Positions 16,853-27,300 of a DNA stretch of 48,013 nt are shown piece after piece. The position numbers were made by a program, and so were the translations under genes. Numbering within the stretch: position 1 is the first letter of the stretch; each line of letters begins with the position of its first letter. This DNA comes from Bacteroidaceae bacterium (GTDB taxonomy: Bacteria; Bacteroidota; Bacteroidia; Bacteroidales; Bacteroidaceae): the NCBI GenBank assembly GCA_024401115.1, contig JAKSLP010000019.1:1-48013 (forward strand), read 5' to 3'. Under the pieces are notes generated by a model, which had not been told where the DNA came from, did no database searches, and worked only from the letters and a program-made list of their open reading frames with translations.

Positions 16853-17242
16853 TTACTCAGCTGCAGGAGCTGGAGTTTCTGCTGGTGCTTCAGCTGGAGC
16901 TGGAGCCTCGGCTGCAGGAGCCTGATCCTGAGCTGCAGGGAATGCCTGAACATTGTTAGGATTGATAGCACGCTGGATAGCTGCATCCTGCTCCATCACA
17001 CTTCCTGTACCGGAGTTAATGCTTGTCAGGGTATAAGAAGATGCGATGCTCAATACTACGATGACAGCAGCAAGTGTCCAAGTGGTCTTCTCCAAAACGT
17101 CAGTAGTCTTGCGAACACCCAACAGGCCGTTTGATGAAGAAAAGGCTGAAGCCAAACCGCCACCCTTAGAGTTCTGAATCAATACAACCAGAATCATCAG
17201 AATGGCTGCCAGAACTGCAAAAGTTACTAATAAAATAAACAT
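16853..17242 (-). CDS. secG: Preprotein translocase subunit SecG
   Basis: SecG is the small non-essential membrane subunit of the SecYEG export channel. The 129 residues show the two expected hydrophobic segments (about 3-23 and 51-71). Between them is the signature stretch LIQNSKGGGLASAFSS (about 21-36) and the partner loop GVRKTTDVLEKTTW. The C-terminal 30 or so residues are a low-complexity Ala/Pro/Glu tail, longer than in Escherichia coli but common in Bacteroidales. It is the last gene of a leftward operon after a TPR-like gene, with a 10-bp gap and a terminator behind it. Confidence 0.93.
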   Translation of the reverse strand: MFILLVTFAVLAAILMILVVLIQNSKGGGLASAFSSSNGLLGVRKTTDVLEKTTWTLAAVIVVLSIASSYTLTSINSGTGSVMEQDAAIQRAINPNNVQAFPAAQDQAPAAEAPAPAEAPAETPAPAAE

Positions 17243-17252
17243 TTCTTTACTT

Positions 17253-17987
17253 TTATTTTTTTTTATTTATAATCAATTTTTCGAGAAATCTCAATTGGTC
17301 TGCAAAGTAAGCATTTTTTTTTGGATTTTTCAAACTTAATCGCTGAATAATTTCTGCTGCTTTGGAATATCTGCCCTGTTTGATGTAAATTCGGGCCAAA
17401 GTCTCAGTCAAACAGCTGGAATCGCCCGTTTCATCGGGTGTTTCAAGTACAGGTGCGGTCTGAGGATTGTCGGGCAAAGTGATGCCTTCGTTCTCCTGAA
17501 TGTTTATGAAATTATCGATCAAATCGACCGTCCGGGACGACTCGGGTGTGGGCTGATCCTGCTCGGGAACGGCATCTTTCAACTGCATGAGATAGGCCAC
17601 ATAATCGACTGCCGGATTGACCGGAACATTAGGGCGCTTGGGCTCCTGCTCGGTAGGCAATGTCTGCAGGAAATTGTCGATGAGCGAGAGCGTGCGGTCG
17701 GTATTGTACTCTTCCCTCTCCTCGGCCACGGTACGCTCGTGAGGCTGGATGACATAATTCTTACCCTCGATCATGTTGAACAAGGCCCGGCAGTCGGCCA
17801 CATAGAAGGCGGCCTTGCGAAGCTCATCGCCAAAACTGCTGTCGTGCATCAGGTACAGGTTCTGGAGGAAAAGCAGACGGGCTGCCTGGTCGAACGGGAA
17901 ACGGGCCAGATGACCTCTCAGTTCGAAGAGCGTGTCCTGATTCAGGAGTTCCGCATGATTGATGTATTGGTATACGTTAGTTGCCAT
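17253..17987 (-). CDS. Conserved Bacteroidales protein with TPR-like C-terminus, function unknown
   Basis: The 244-residue product has no signal peptide or membrane segment, so it is probably cytoplasmic. The N-terminal part is helical (LNQDTLFELRGHLARFPFDQAA-like), with two similar motifs, SLIDNFLQTLP at about 101 and DLIDNFINIQE at about 155. The end carries one helix-turn-helix pair of TPR type (LARIYIKQGRYSKAAEIIQRLS, about 200-221). A protein of this kind between lptE and secG is a recurring Bacteroidales arrangement as far as I recall. An envelope-related role is inferred from context only. Its start overlaps the lptE stop by one base, indicating translational coupling. Confidence 0.8.
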   Translation of the reverse strand: MATNVYQYINHAELLNQDTLFELRGHLARFPFDQAARLLFLQNLYLMHDSSFGDELRKAAFYVADCRALFNMIEGKNYVIQPHERTVAEEREEYNTDRTLSLIDNFLQTLPTEQEPKRPNVPVNPAVDYVAYLMQLKDAVPEQDQPTPESSRTVDLIDNFINIQENEGITLPDNPQTAPVLETPDETGDSSCLTETLARIYIKQGRYSKAAEIIQRLSLKNPKKNAYFADQLRFLEKLIINKKK

Positions 17988-18502
17988 TACCAGTTTGCTA
18001 CTGTCGCGTTAAATATTTGATCTACAATATCCTTACACATCTGTTCCACCAACTCCTCCTGTACGGCTGAGAGCTGCTGGCGGCTGTCGTACTGGGTGGT
18101 TGCCGAGAACTGACGCTCGAAGTCCTGGTTGTGGTCGGCATTGTTGGTGAAGCGCACGTTGACGGTCATCTTAAGGGATACCTGAGCCGAATAACCATCG
18201 GCACCAACGGCCTGGTTCATCTGTGAGTAGTCGGTAATCTCACCCGCAATCTGAAGGTCGCCATTACGCTTCACCTGCTGCAGGCGGGTGGAACGCGCAT
18301 ACACATCGGTCAACTGATTGTTGAACATGCTGGCCATGGGTCCCCACACATACGATGAACGGATGGGGAACTGCTCGATGGTAATCGACTTGGTCTTATT
18401 GTAGTCGATTGACGCACCATTGAACTGATACGAAATACTGCATGAAGTAAGCAGTAGGATGCACGATAAAGCGCTAAATATGAAATGCTTAATCCAAGCC
18501 AT
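17987..18502 (-). CDS. lptE: LPS-assembly lipoprotein LptE
   Basis: LptE plugs the LptD barrel and helps insert lipopolysaccharide into the outer leaflet. The 171 residues begin with a lipoprotein signal (LLLTSCS, lipidated Cys at 21). The Bacteroidetes LptE pattern follows: SISYQFNGASIDYNKTKSI, a conserved stretch around FPIRSSYVWGPMASMFNNQL and DLQIAGEITDY. The start overlaps the 3' end of the sigma-54 activator gene by 14 bp. The stop overlaps the next start by one base. The three genes are therefore one transcription and translation unit. Confidence 0.88.
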   Translation of the reverse strand: MAWIKHFIFSALSCILLLTSCSISYQFNGASIDYNKTKSITIEQFPIRSSYVWGPMASMFNNQLTDVYARSTRLQQVKRNGDLQIAGEITDYSQMNQAVGADGYSAQVSLKMTVNVRFTNNADHNQDFERQFSATTQYDSRQQLSAVQEELVEQMCKDIVDQIFNATVANW

Positions 18503-19736
18503 ATTTCTGAATTTTACGGTATAGGGTACGTTCGGAAATGCCCAGTTCCTCGGCTGCCGGATGACGGCGACCGTTGTACTTGTTGAGCACGCGGGCTATT
18601 AACTGTTTCTCGTTATCGCGGATGGATGGCGCCAGAGCCTCGCCCGAAGCGGCATCGTTCTCATCGCCCTTCAGTTCCTCGGCATCCAGGAACTCCACCT
18701 CATCGGTATGGGTATAGATAGGCTGGTCGGCCTTTGGGGTGGCCAACTGGGGCAGAACGGGAGCCACGGCTGTGGTGGCATCGGCCGGAGTGCCGGTAGC
18801 GGCAGCCAGCTTCTTCTTCAGTTCGTTCACGTCCTGGGTCAGGATGGAAATCATGCTGAAGAGCATGGCCCTATCCTTCTCGTACGAATGCACGCCCTCA
18901 TCGAAAGAGCCCCCTCCCACTACAGCCAAGTCGGTAGTCTCGCGGTCGTGCGGGATATAGTTCTCCAGGATGTCCACGGTCAGCAGACGCTCCTTCTCCA
19001 GCAGGCTCATCTGTTCGGTGATGTTCTTCAGCTGGCGGATGTTTCCCGGCCACTTATAGCTCATCAACGCCTGCTTGGCCATGTTGTCGGCCAGACGGAT
19101 AGGCGGCATGTTGTATTTCTCGGAAATCTCGGTGGCGAACTTCAGGAACAGCATAGGGATATCCTCCTTACGCTCGCGCAAGGGAGGAAGGTTGATAGGA
19201 ATGGTGTTCAGACGGTAGTACAGGTCCTCGCGGAATCTTCGCTCCACGATGGCCCGGTTCATGTTCACGTTGGTGGCAGCCACAATGCGGACATTGGTCT
19301 TGCGCACCTCGGAAGAGCCCACACGGATGAACTCGCCCGTCTCCAGCACACGGAGCAAGCGGGCCTGGGTGGCCATAGGCAACTCGCCCACCTCGTCCAG
19401 GAAGAGGGTTCCGCCATTGGCCGTCTCGAAATAGCCGGCATGGTCGCTGGATGCTCCTGTAAATGAGCCTTTCATGTGTCCGAAGAGTTCGGAATCGATG
19501 GTGCCCTCAGGGATGGAGCCACAGTTGACCGCAAAGTATTTTCCATGCTTTCTGCGGCTGTTGTCGTGGATGATGCGGGGAATGACCTCCTTACCCACAC
19601 CACTCTCTCCGATGATGAGGACAGAGGTATCGGTTGGGGCGACTTGGAGTGCCACGTCCAAAGCATGGTTCAAGCCGTAGGAGTTGCCCACGATACCATA
19701 CTTCATCTTTAAACTCTGAAATTCAGGTGTTACCAT
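18489..19736 (-). CDS. Sigma-54 dependent transcriptional activator without a sensor domain
   Basis: The 415-residue product is an AAA+ activator that opens RNA polymerase-sigma-54 promoters. The AAA+ domain starts near residue 13, so no receiver or GAF domain precedes it. Visible motifs are Walker A GESGVGKE (43-50), the sigma-54 contact loop GSFTGA (90-95, a variant of GAFTGA), Walker B GGTLFLDE (108-115) and the arginine-finger region RFREDLYYRL. The C-terminus is a Fis-type helix-turn-helix (VLNKYNGRRHPAAEELGISE). It is the first gene of the lptE-secG operon, with its own -7 element. Its signal and targets cannot be read from sequence. Confidence 0.93.
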   Translation of the reverse strand: MVTPEFQSLKMKYGIVGNSYGLNHALDVALQVAPTDTSVLIIGESGVGKEVIPRIIHDNSRRKHGKYFAVNCGSIPEGTIDSELFGHMKGSFTGASSDHAGYFETANGGTLFLDEVGELPMATQARLLRVLETGEFIRVGSSEVRKTNVRIVAATNVNMNRAIVERRFREDLYYRLNTIPINLPPLRERKEDIPMLFLKFATEISEKYNMPPIRLADNMAKQALMSYKWPGNIRQLKNITEQMSLLEKERLLTVDILENYIPHDRETTDLAVVGGGSFDEGVHSYEKDRAMLFSMISILTQDVNELKKKLAAATGTPADATTAVAPVLPQLATPKADQPIYTHTDEVEFLDAEELKGDENDAASGEALAPSIRDNEKQLIARVLNKYNGRRHPAAEELGISERTLYRKIQKYGLD

Positions 19737-19756
19737 GATTCTTTTCTTTGAACTGA

Positions 19757-19764
19757 CAAATTTA
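19757..19764 (-). promoter_or_regulatory. Predicted promoter of the sigma-54 activator / lptE / secG operon
   Basis: TAAATTTG on the minus strand matches TAnnTTTG. A TTTG lies 18 nt upstream, close to the usual -33 spacing. The leader would be about 15 nt. The promoter overlaps the downstream T run of the glgP terminator. Confidence 0.6.
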
Positions 19765-19790
19765 CGGATATTTTTTTAGAAACAAAAAAA

Positions 19791-19814
19791 AAGGCTTGCA
19801 GATTTGCAAGCCTT
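19791..19814 (-). terminator. Intrinsic terminator of the glycogen operon
   Basis: AAGGCTTGCA pairs perfectly with TGCAAGCCTT around a 4-nt loop. On the minus strand a run of about nine T follows. Confidence 0.92.
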
Positions 19815-19832
19815 CTTTTTTATTTAGATTTA

Positions 19833-22397
19833 TTAGATAAACCACTTTACATAGCAGAAGTCCTGACGGTGAGGCAGATCGCTGTTCTTAGGGAACATAC
19901 GGTAAGCTACCTTGTAAGAACCTGCGGTATCCATAACGTGCTCCAGCTCGAAGGTGTACAGGTTGCCCTCCTTCTTCACTACGTTCATTGGCTCTACGCT
20001 CTTGATGCGGGTCTCGCCCTTCTCATCAACATAAGTAGTTACCAACTCGATACCGATTGCATTGTCCAAGCCCTGCTCGTCAACGATGTGGCGAACGGTA
20101 TACTTCTTACCGGTCTCAACCAGACCCTTAACCAGAGCCTCTTCCTTCTCAGTAGAAACAACATGGATGCCGTCCCAACGCTGAGCAACGGTCTCCTTCC
20201 ACTGAGCGATCTCGCGAGCCATCTTGCAGTTGTCTGCTACCAGGGAAGCCTTGCGGGTTGCCATTGGGCAGTAGAAACGCTCGAAGTAGTCGTCCAACTG
20301 ACGCTTCATGGTGTAGTGAGGAGCGATCTGAGCGATAGAGTTCTTGATGGTCTTTACCCAACCCTCTGAGTAACCCTTCTCGTTCTTGTTGTAGTACAGA
20401 GGCAGGATCTCGTTCTCCAACAGGTTGTAAATGGTAGTAGCATCCAGCTGATCCTGGTGCTCCTGGTTCTGGTAAGTGCGCTTGTCGGTCAATGCCCAAC
20501 CTGCACCCTCACGGTAACCCTCGTACCACCAACCGTCCAATACAGACAGGTTAACAACACCGTTCATCAGAGCCTTCTCACCTGAGGTACCAGATGCCTC
20601 CAATGGACGAGTTGGGGTGTTCATCCAGATATCAACACCAGATACCAGACGACGAGCCAGCTGCATATCGTAGTTCTCCAGGAAGATGATCTTACCCAGG
20701 AACTCTGGACGACGTGAAATCTCGAAGATCTTCTTGATCAGACCCTGGCCGGCACCATCGTGTGGGTGAGCCTTACCGGTGTACAGGAACTGTACAGGGT
20801 ACTTAGGGTTGTTAACGATCTTAGCCAGACGATCCAGGTCAGAGAACAACAGGTGTGCACGCTTGTAAGTAGCGAAACGACGACCGAAACCGATGATCAA
20901 TGCGTTAGGATTGATCTGGTTAACAACAGAGATGATGCGCTTAGGATCACCCTGGTTCTTCAGCCAGTTGCCAGTGAACTCCTTCTTGATATAGTCGATC
21001 AGCTTGTTCTTCAAGCCTACGCGAGTCTCCCAAATAACCTCATCAGGTACATTGTAGATGCTCTTCCACAACTCAGCGTTGCTCTGATCCTTGTAGTACT
21101 TCTTGTCGAAGAACTTGCCGTACAGAGTCTTCCACTCGGTAGCACTCCAGGTTGGGAAGTGAACACCGTTGGTAACATAACCTACATGGCTCTCCTCTGG
21201 GAAGTAACCGTTCCAGATACCGGCAAACATCTTCTTAGAAACCTCGCCGTGCAACCAGCTAACACCGTTAACCTCCTGTGAGGTGTTGCAAGCAAAGGTA
21301 GACATACAGAAGCGCTCGCTGTGGTCGTTAGGATTCATACGGCCCATGCCAATGAACTCGTCCCAAGAGATACCCAGCTGATCAGCATAACCACGCATGT
21401 ACTTGCTGAACAGACCCTCATCGAAGTAGTCGTGACCTGCAGGAACTGGAGTGTGAACAGTATACAGAGAAGATACGCGTACCAACTCCATAGCCTCGTT
21501 GAATGAGTAACCCTCCTTTACGAAGTCAACCAGACGCTGTACGTTGCACAGAGCTGCATGACCCTCGTTACAATGGTAGATGTCTGGCTTGATGCCCAGA
21601 CGGTTCAACAGGATGGTACCACCGATACCCAACAGGATCTCCTGCTTGATACGGTTCTCCCAGTCGCCACCGTACAGAGAGTGAGTGATAGGACGGTCGA
21701 ACTCAGAGTTCATCTCGTTGTCGGTATCCAGCAGATACAATGGAATACGACCAACGTTTACGCGCCATACATAAGCGTGTACCTGATAGTTGATGTAAGG
21801 AACATCGATTACCAGTGGATGACCGTTCTCGTCAACAACGCGCTCGATAGGAAGTGAGTTGAAGTCCTGTGCCTCGTAGTTAGCAATCTGCTGACCGTCC
21901 ATAGACAAGGTCTGGGTAAAGTAACCGAAACGATACAGGAAACCTACTGCACACATGCGTACATTAGAATCGGAAGCTTCTTTCAAATAGTCACCGGCCA
22001 GTACTCCCAAACCGCCTGAATAGATCTTCAAAACCTGATTAAGACCATACTCCATACAGAGATATGCGACAGAAGGACGCTTCTCGTTTGGCTTCTCTGC
22101 CATGTAAGCCTTGAACTCGTCATAAACCTTGTCCATCTGGCCTACCAGAGCCTTGTCCTTTGCCATTTCTTCCATCTTCTCGTAGCTCAAACGGCTCAAG
22201 AACAGAACTGGATTCTTTTCAGCAGCTTTCCACGCAGCTTCATCAATACTAGCGAACAGGTCACGTGCACTGTGATTCCATGACCACCACATATTGTGAG
22301 CCAATTCATTGAGTTTCTCCAACTGAGCAGGCAAAGTAGCGTTTACGCTTACCTCTTTCCAGTTGGCCTCATTTGTGTAACTTGCTTTAATCTTCAT
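19833..22397 (-). CDS. glgP: Alpha-glucan (glycogen) phosphorylase, GT35
   Basis: This PLP enzyme releases glucose-1-phosphate from glycogen or maltodextrin ends. The 854-residue product starts with a DUF3417-type N-terminal stretch ([17 protein letters not shown], about 33-49), typical of the alpha-glucan phosphorylase subtype found in many non-enteric bacteria. The cofactor lysine lies in [15 protein letters not shown], followed by [10 protein letters not shown] chose ATG 22397, the start of MKIKASYT; the frame is open to a TTG at 22409, which adds four unlikely residues. The gene follows the glycogen synthase with about 30 bp between them, so synthesis and breakdown enzymes share a transcript. 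Confidence 0.93.
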   Translation of the reverse strand: MKIKASYTNEANWKEVSVNATLPAQLEKLNELAHNMWWSWNHSARDLFASIDEAAWKAAEKNPVLFLSRLSYEKMEEMAKDKALVGQMDKVYDEFKAYMAEKPNEKRPSVAYLCMEYGLNQVLKIYSGGLGVLAGDYLKEASDSNVRMCAVGFLYRFGYFTQTLSMDGQQIANYEAQDFNSLPIERVVDENGHPLVIDVPYINYQVHAYVWRVNVGRIPLYLLDTDNEMNSEFDRPITHSLYGGDWENRIKQEILLGIGGTILLNRLGIKPDIYHCNEGHAALCNVQRLVDFVKEGYSFNEAMELVRVSSLYTVHTPVPAGHDYFDEGLFSKYMRGYADQLGISWDEFIGMGRMNPNDHSERFCMSTFACNTSQEVNGVSWLHGEVSKKMFAGIWNGYFPEESHVGYVTNGVHFPTWSATEWKTLYGKFFDKKYYKDQSNAELWKSIYNVPDEVIWETRVGLKNKLIDYIKKEFTGNWLKNQGDPKRIISVVNQINPNALIIGFGRRFATYKRAHLLFSDLDRLAKIVNNPKYPVQFLYTGKAHPHDGAGQGLIKKIFEISRRPEFLGKIIFLENYDMQLARRLVSGVDIWMNTPTRPLEASGTSGEKALMNGVVNLSVLDGWWYEGYREGAGWALTDKRTYQNQEHQDQLDATTIYNLLENEILPLYYNKNEKGYSEGWVKTIKNSIAQIAPHYTMKRQLDDYFERFYCPMATRKASLVADNCKMAREIAQWKETVAQRWDGIHVVSTEKEEALVKGLVETGKKYTVRHIVDEQGLDNAIGIELVTTYVDEKGETRIKSVEPMNVVKKEGNLYTFELEHVMDTAGSYKVAYRMFPKNSDLPHRQDFCYVKWFI

Positions 22398-22426
22398 AAT
22401 AACTCTCAAATATTTAAAAGTGTTTT

Positions 22427-24097
22427 TTAATTCATTTTTCCCTGGCGCATCTGAGCGTGCTGGTAAGCTTCCTCATAGGCCATATAATAATAGGTGATAA
22501 ATTCAGACCACAACGCCTTCTTGGCCAGGTTGCCTGCCTTCTTGCGTGTGTTCTGCTTCTCCTTGTCGCTCATGTGCGAGTAACGGATGACAGTATCGCG
22601 GATGGCATCGGCCACCTCATCGAAGTTGTAGTCGGAACGGTGGATAACCTTTACGCCATCCTCAATCTCGCCCTGCTTGCCGAACACCTCGTTGGCCCAC
22701 AAGCCGAAGCCGGCCAGGTCGGTGGTGATGGTAGGCACCTTGAAGGCAACGCTCTCCAGCGGAGTGTAGCCCCATGGCTCGTAATAAGAAGGATAAACGC
22801 TCAGGTCGTTACCCAAAATCAGATCGTAATAGTGCATGTTCAGGATACCGTCCTTACCGTCCTGGTAGCATGGTACGAAGATAACCTTCACCTTCTGGTC
22901 AGGGTTATTGTCCATACCGCAGCTGCTGAGCTTGTTCAGTACGTTATCGTTGTTCATGTCGTTCAGCCAATGGGTCAGCATAGGCCATTCCAGAGGAGTG
23001 TCGAACTGCTCCTTGCTGGCCAGACGCTCCTGCAAATCCTGACGGGCAGGACCCACCCATCCCGGAACATTGACGAAGGCTACTACATTCTGCTTCAGGC
23101 GGGTGTCGTGCGACAGGCGGCACATGGCCTCCAGGTAAACATCGATACCCTTATTCTTAAACTCGTAACGGCCGCTGGTAGCCAGAATCAGGGTGTCATC
23201 ACCCAACTGGGTGCCCAACAGCTTGTTGGCAACCTCCAGCAGACGGGCACGAGCCTTCTTGCGCTTGGCGGTAAAGGCTGCACCTACCGGTACGAAATCA
23301 TTCTCAAAACCATTTGGCAATACCACTCCGGCAGGAATATCGAGCAGCTCCTTGCACTCGTTGTCGGTAATGTGGCTTACGGTAGTAAAGCAATCCACGT
23401 TGTGAGCAGTCTGCTTCTCGATGGAATGCTTGCTCTGCATGTTCAGCTCACCTGCCATCTGATCGCCATTGTAAGCATACAGGAAATCGTAAAGTGGCTT
23501 GTGATTGCCGGCAATACTACGGCCGATGCTGGTGGCATGGGTAGTGAAGATGGTGGCAATCTCAGGAACTGCCTTCTGAACGTAAAGGGCACCCAGGCCG
23601 GTCATCCACTCGTGAGCCTGATAGATGACCTTATCTACATCTTCCAGGTTGGCACGATAGAAGCTCTCCACTACCAGACCGGCAGCATAAGAGAACATGG
23701 TTGCCTCGTCATAATCGCCATAGGCATGCAGAGAATCAATCTGGTAATTCTCCCAGCCCCATGCAAAAATATCGTTCTTGATTTCGAAGAAAGGATGAAA
23801 ATCAACCAGGATAACCATTGGCTGACCCGGAATGTTCCAGCGGCCCATGCGAACCTTCAATCCCTCCTGTTCGTTAGCAGTCTTAACCCAAGTGGTGAAA
23901 AGCGATTTATCTTCGATAAAGAGAGGGTTCTCCTTATCCAACCAAAAATCAGGACCGATAAAGATGAGATGGTCCTTCATGGCATCTTGCAAAGTCTTTG
24001 CTCGCGTTGATAGTACGGTATATATGCCTCCGACTTTATTGCAAACTTCCCAGCTAGATTCGAATATAAAGCCTGGAGCAAACAAATTCTGATCCAT
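22427..24097 (-). CDS. Glycogen synthase, GT3 (eukaryote-like) family
   Basis: This cytoplasmic glucosyltransferase extends alpha-1,4-glucan chains. The 556 residues match the GT3 family, not the GT5/GlgA family of most bacteria. The start [25 protein letters not shown] motif (about 14-34) parallels eukaryotic glycogen synthases. The C-terminal half has the donor-site region [18 protein letters not shown] (about 442-459). It is the first gene of a two-gene glycogen operon with glgP. No branching enzyme or ADP-glucose pyrophosphorylase is in the window. GT3 enzymes generally use UDP-glucose, which is an inference here. Confidence 0.9.
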   Translation of the reverse strand: MDQNLFAPGFIFESSWEVCNKVGGIYTVLSTRAKTLQDAMKDHLIFIGPDFWLDKENPLFIEDKSLFTTWVKTANEQEGLKVRMGRWNIPGQPMVILVDFHPFFEIKNDIFAWGWENYQIDSLHAYGDYDEATMFSYAAGLVVESFYRANLEDVDKVIYQAHEWMTGLGALYVQKAVPEIATIFTTHATSIGRSIAGNHKPLYDFLYAYNGDQMAGELNMQSKHSIEKQTAHNVDCFTTVSHITDNECKELLDIPAGVVLPNGFENDFVPVGAAFTAKRKKARARLLEVANKLLGTQLGDDTLILATSGRYEFKNKGIDVYLEAMCRLSHDTRLKQNVVAFVNVPGWVGPARQDLQERLASKEQFDTPLEWPMLTHWLNDMNNDNVLNKLSSCGMDNNPDQKVKVIFVPCYQDGKDGILNMHYYDLILGNDLSVYPSYYEPWGYTPLESVAFKVPTITTDLAGFGLWANEVFGKQGEIEDGVKVIHRSDYNFDEVADAIRDTVIRYSHMSDKEKQNTRKKAGNLAKKALWSEFITYYYMAYEEAYQHAQMRQGKMN

Positions 24098-24134
24098 AAA
24101 TCCTAAAAAAACTAACCTCTTGTTAAAACGGGTG

Positions 24135-24142
24135 CAAAATTA
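24135..24142 (-). promoter_or_regulatory. Predicted -7 element TAATTTTG for the glycogen operon
   Basis: TAATTTTG on the minus strand matches TAnnTTTG. The leader to the ATG at 24097 would be about 30 nt. Confidence 0.55.
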
Positions 24143-24291
24143 CAGAATTTTATTGAATAAGACGAATAAAGCATTGACTTTTTTACAAGTAGATAGGGTT
24201 TCTTGATATAAATGGGGTGTTTTGCTAATCCGAAGTGACAAATCGATAGGTTAAAAGTTCTTAAAACCTTTAAATTCTCTTTCTTTAGGGC

Positions 24292-24299
24292 TAATTTTG
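24292..24299 (+). promoter_or_regulatory. Predicted -7 element TAATTTTG for addAB
   Basis: TAATTTTG matches TAnnTTTG, 20 bp before the addA ATG. It is divergent from the identical element at 24135-24142. Confidence 0.55.
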
Positions 24300-24318
24300 C
24301 CATAAAGAACAACAAGAC

Positions 24319-27300
24319 ATGGGAAACTTAGTTATCTATCGTGCATCGGCCGGAACGGGCAAGACGTTTACCCTGGCCGTAGAGTATATCAAACTGCTCA
24401 TCCAGAGCCCCGGCAACTACCGGAATATCCTGGCGGTGACCTTTACCAACAAGGCGACTGCCGAGATGAAGGAGCGTATCCTGTCGCAACTGTACGGCAT
24501 AGCCAACCAGCTGCCGGATTCGGATGCGTACTTCCAGCGGATTGACCAGGACTTAGGCCTGGGCGAGATGATTATCCGCGAGAATGCGCGGGTGGCTCTG
24601 CATAACATTCTGCACGACTACTCGTTTTTCCATGTGGAGACCATCGACTCGTTTTTCCAGACAGTCATGCGCAATCTGGCTCATGAGCTTCAGCTGTCGA
24701 ACAACCTGACCGTGGACCTGGACCAGAAGGCGGCCATAGCCGAAGCTGTGGATGAGATGATGGAGCAACTGACTCCGGGAACGCCTGAGATTGAGTGGAT
24801 TATGGAGGCTATTGCCGACCAGATTGACAATAATAAGAACTGGAACATCAGTCGCCCGCTGAAGGATTTTGCCCTAAACCTGTTTGCCGAGCCGTACCAG
24901 AAAAACAGCCAGCAACTGGATAAAATATTAACCAACGAGTTCACCCAGCAGTACAAGAAAGGCCTGCGCACCCTGATGCAGAACGCCAAGGAGGAACTGA
25001 TGGAATTCTACCATGCCTACAAGGACAGCCTGGAGGGTTACGGCATGACAGGCGACTGGTTTGCCAACAAGAACAGCAACGGTTTCTTCTCGTTCTTCAA
25101 CAAGATAGGCAACGGGGTGACCGATATGGAGGACATTACGGGCAAATGGGTGCAGAAGTTCCTCGAATCTCCGGACAACTGGCCGAACAAGGCATTGAAG
25201 GGGGACGAAAAGAACCGCTTCATGGAGATTGTCAGAAACGAGTGGCACCCGATGATGACGGAGTGCTTCAAGCGGCTGAAAGGCTTGAACTACAAGATCA
25301 ACACCTGTTCGCTGCTGCTGAAAAACATGAACGAACTGCGACTGCTGAACGTGATTCACAGTTGCATGATTGACATCAACCAGCGCACCAACCGCTTTCT
25401 GCTGGCCGACACGAACCAGTTGCTGAACAGCCTGATTCAGGAGAGCGATGCTCCTTTTATTTATGAGAAGCTGGGCACGCAACTGAAGCATGTGATGATT
25501 GACGAGTTTCAGGACACGAGCCGCATGCAATGGAACAATTTCCGCTCGTTGCTGGTGGAGTGCCTGTCATCGGCCGAGGAGAGCAGCCTGATTGTGGGCG
25601 ACATCAAGCAGAGCATCTACCGCTGGCGTAACGGAGACTGGAGCATCCTGGCAAATATGGACCGGGAGCAGTTGCCGGGTCACATCGTTCAAGAGTACCT
25701 CGACACCAATCGCCGAAGCATGGGTAACATTATCTATTTCAACAACTTGTTCTTCGAAAACTTGCGAAGCCTGATGCTGACGATGGCTGCCGAAGAAGGA
25801 CTGGATGTGGACCAGATAGCCAAGGCTTACGAGAAGGTGGAGGAGCAGAAAATCCTGAAGAGCAAGCGAAACCTGGGTTATGTGAATGTGACCCTGATCA
25901 ATACCAATAAGGGTGATGGCGAGAAACTGGATTATGCCGAGGAGACGCTGAACCGTGTGGGCGACCTGATTACCGGCATGCGCGAGAAGGGCATTCCGTA
26001 TAGCGACATGGCCATCCTGGTGCGTGCCAAGACCAAGAATGTGCCATTGGTGGCCAAGCATTTCTCGGAGCATTATCCGGACATCCCTCTGGTGAGTGAC
26101 GAGGCATTCAAGTTAGGCGCATCGAAAGCTATCCGATTGATTATCCATGCCTTATCCTTACTGCTCGACCCTAACAACAACCTGTCATTAGTGATGGTAA
26201 TCAACGGCTACCTGAACCAGGTGCAGAACCGGGAGGTATCCATTGCGCGCATCACGGGACAATTAAATAAGGAGGAAAACCTGCTGTGGACGGTTCTTCC
26301 GGAAGGGTTCATGCCCGAGCGCGAGAAACTGCTGTTGCTCCCTCTCTATGAGTTGGTGGAGCGCATCATCTCGCTCTTCCGGGTGAACGAGATTCCCGAC
26401 CAGCAGGCTTATCTGTATACGTTCCTGGACGAGCTGAACCAGTTCACCAAGGAGCAGCCGAACGATATCCCTACCTTCCTGACGTATTGGGAGGAGACCC
26501 TGATGGAAAAGACCATCCCATCGGGCAAGGTGAAGGGTATCCGCATCATGTCTATCCATGCCTCGAAGGGTCTGGAGTTCAACCATGTCATCATTCCGTT
26601 CTGCGATTTTCCGCTGGAACAGTCGGGCGACATGCTGTGGTGCAAGCCGGCAGAGGAACCGATGAACCAATTGCCTGTGGCTCCCATCTCCTTCAGCAAG
26701 AGCATGAAAGACAGCCAATTCAGCGAGGAGTACAAGAACGAGAAACTGCAACAGTGGATTGATAACATGAACCTGCTGTATGTGGCCTTTACCCGCCCCA
26801 AGTGCAACATGTACATTATGGGCCGCCTGTCGGTTTCCAAGAGTGCGGGTGTGGCCAAATCGAACGTGTCGGGCCTGATTTTTCATGCTCTGGAAGGCAA
26901 TGCCAAGGAAGTGGGCAACGAGGATTTTGTATACGAGTGCGGTGAGTTCTACCTGCCGGAGAAGAAGACGGAGGAGCAGTCGAAGAACCCGCTACTGCAG
27001 CAACCGGACAACCGGGAGGCGGTATGGACCACGACTCACCCTAAACTGGAGTTCCGCCAGAGCAACCAGAGCCAGCAGTATCTGGACCGCCAGCAGGAGG
27101 ACTATGAAGAGGATACCCAGGAGGAATACATCCGCCAGGGATTGCTGCTGCATCGCATCTTCTCTACCCTACACACCACAGCCGATGTGGAGCCGGTTCT
27201 GAAGGACCTGGAACAGGAGGGCCTTATCGGCAAGAAGCGAATCGGGCAGTTGCGCAAACTCATCGAAAGGGGTTTGAGCAATCCTCAGATTCGCGACTGG

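Noticed and set aside
16853..16945. Ala/Pro-rich repeat at the secG 3' end as a separate tandem repeat
   Set aside because: It is simply the low-complexity tail of SecG, which is common in Bacteroidales.
22457..24010. A long open frame antisense to the glycogen synthase gene (517 codons)
   Set aside because: It is the mirror of a real gene with strong codon bias. The product has no domain or signal that makes sense, and it has no promoter of its own.
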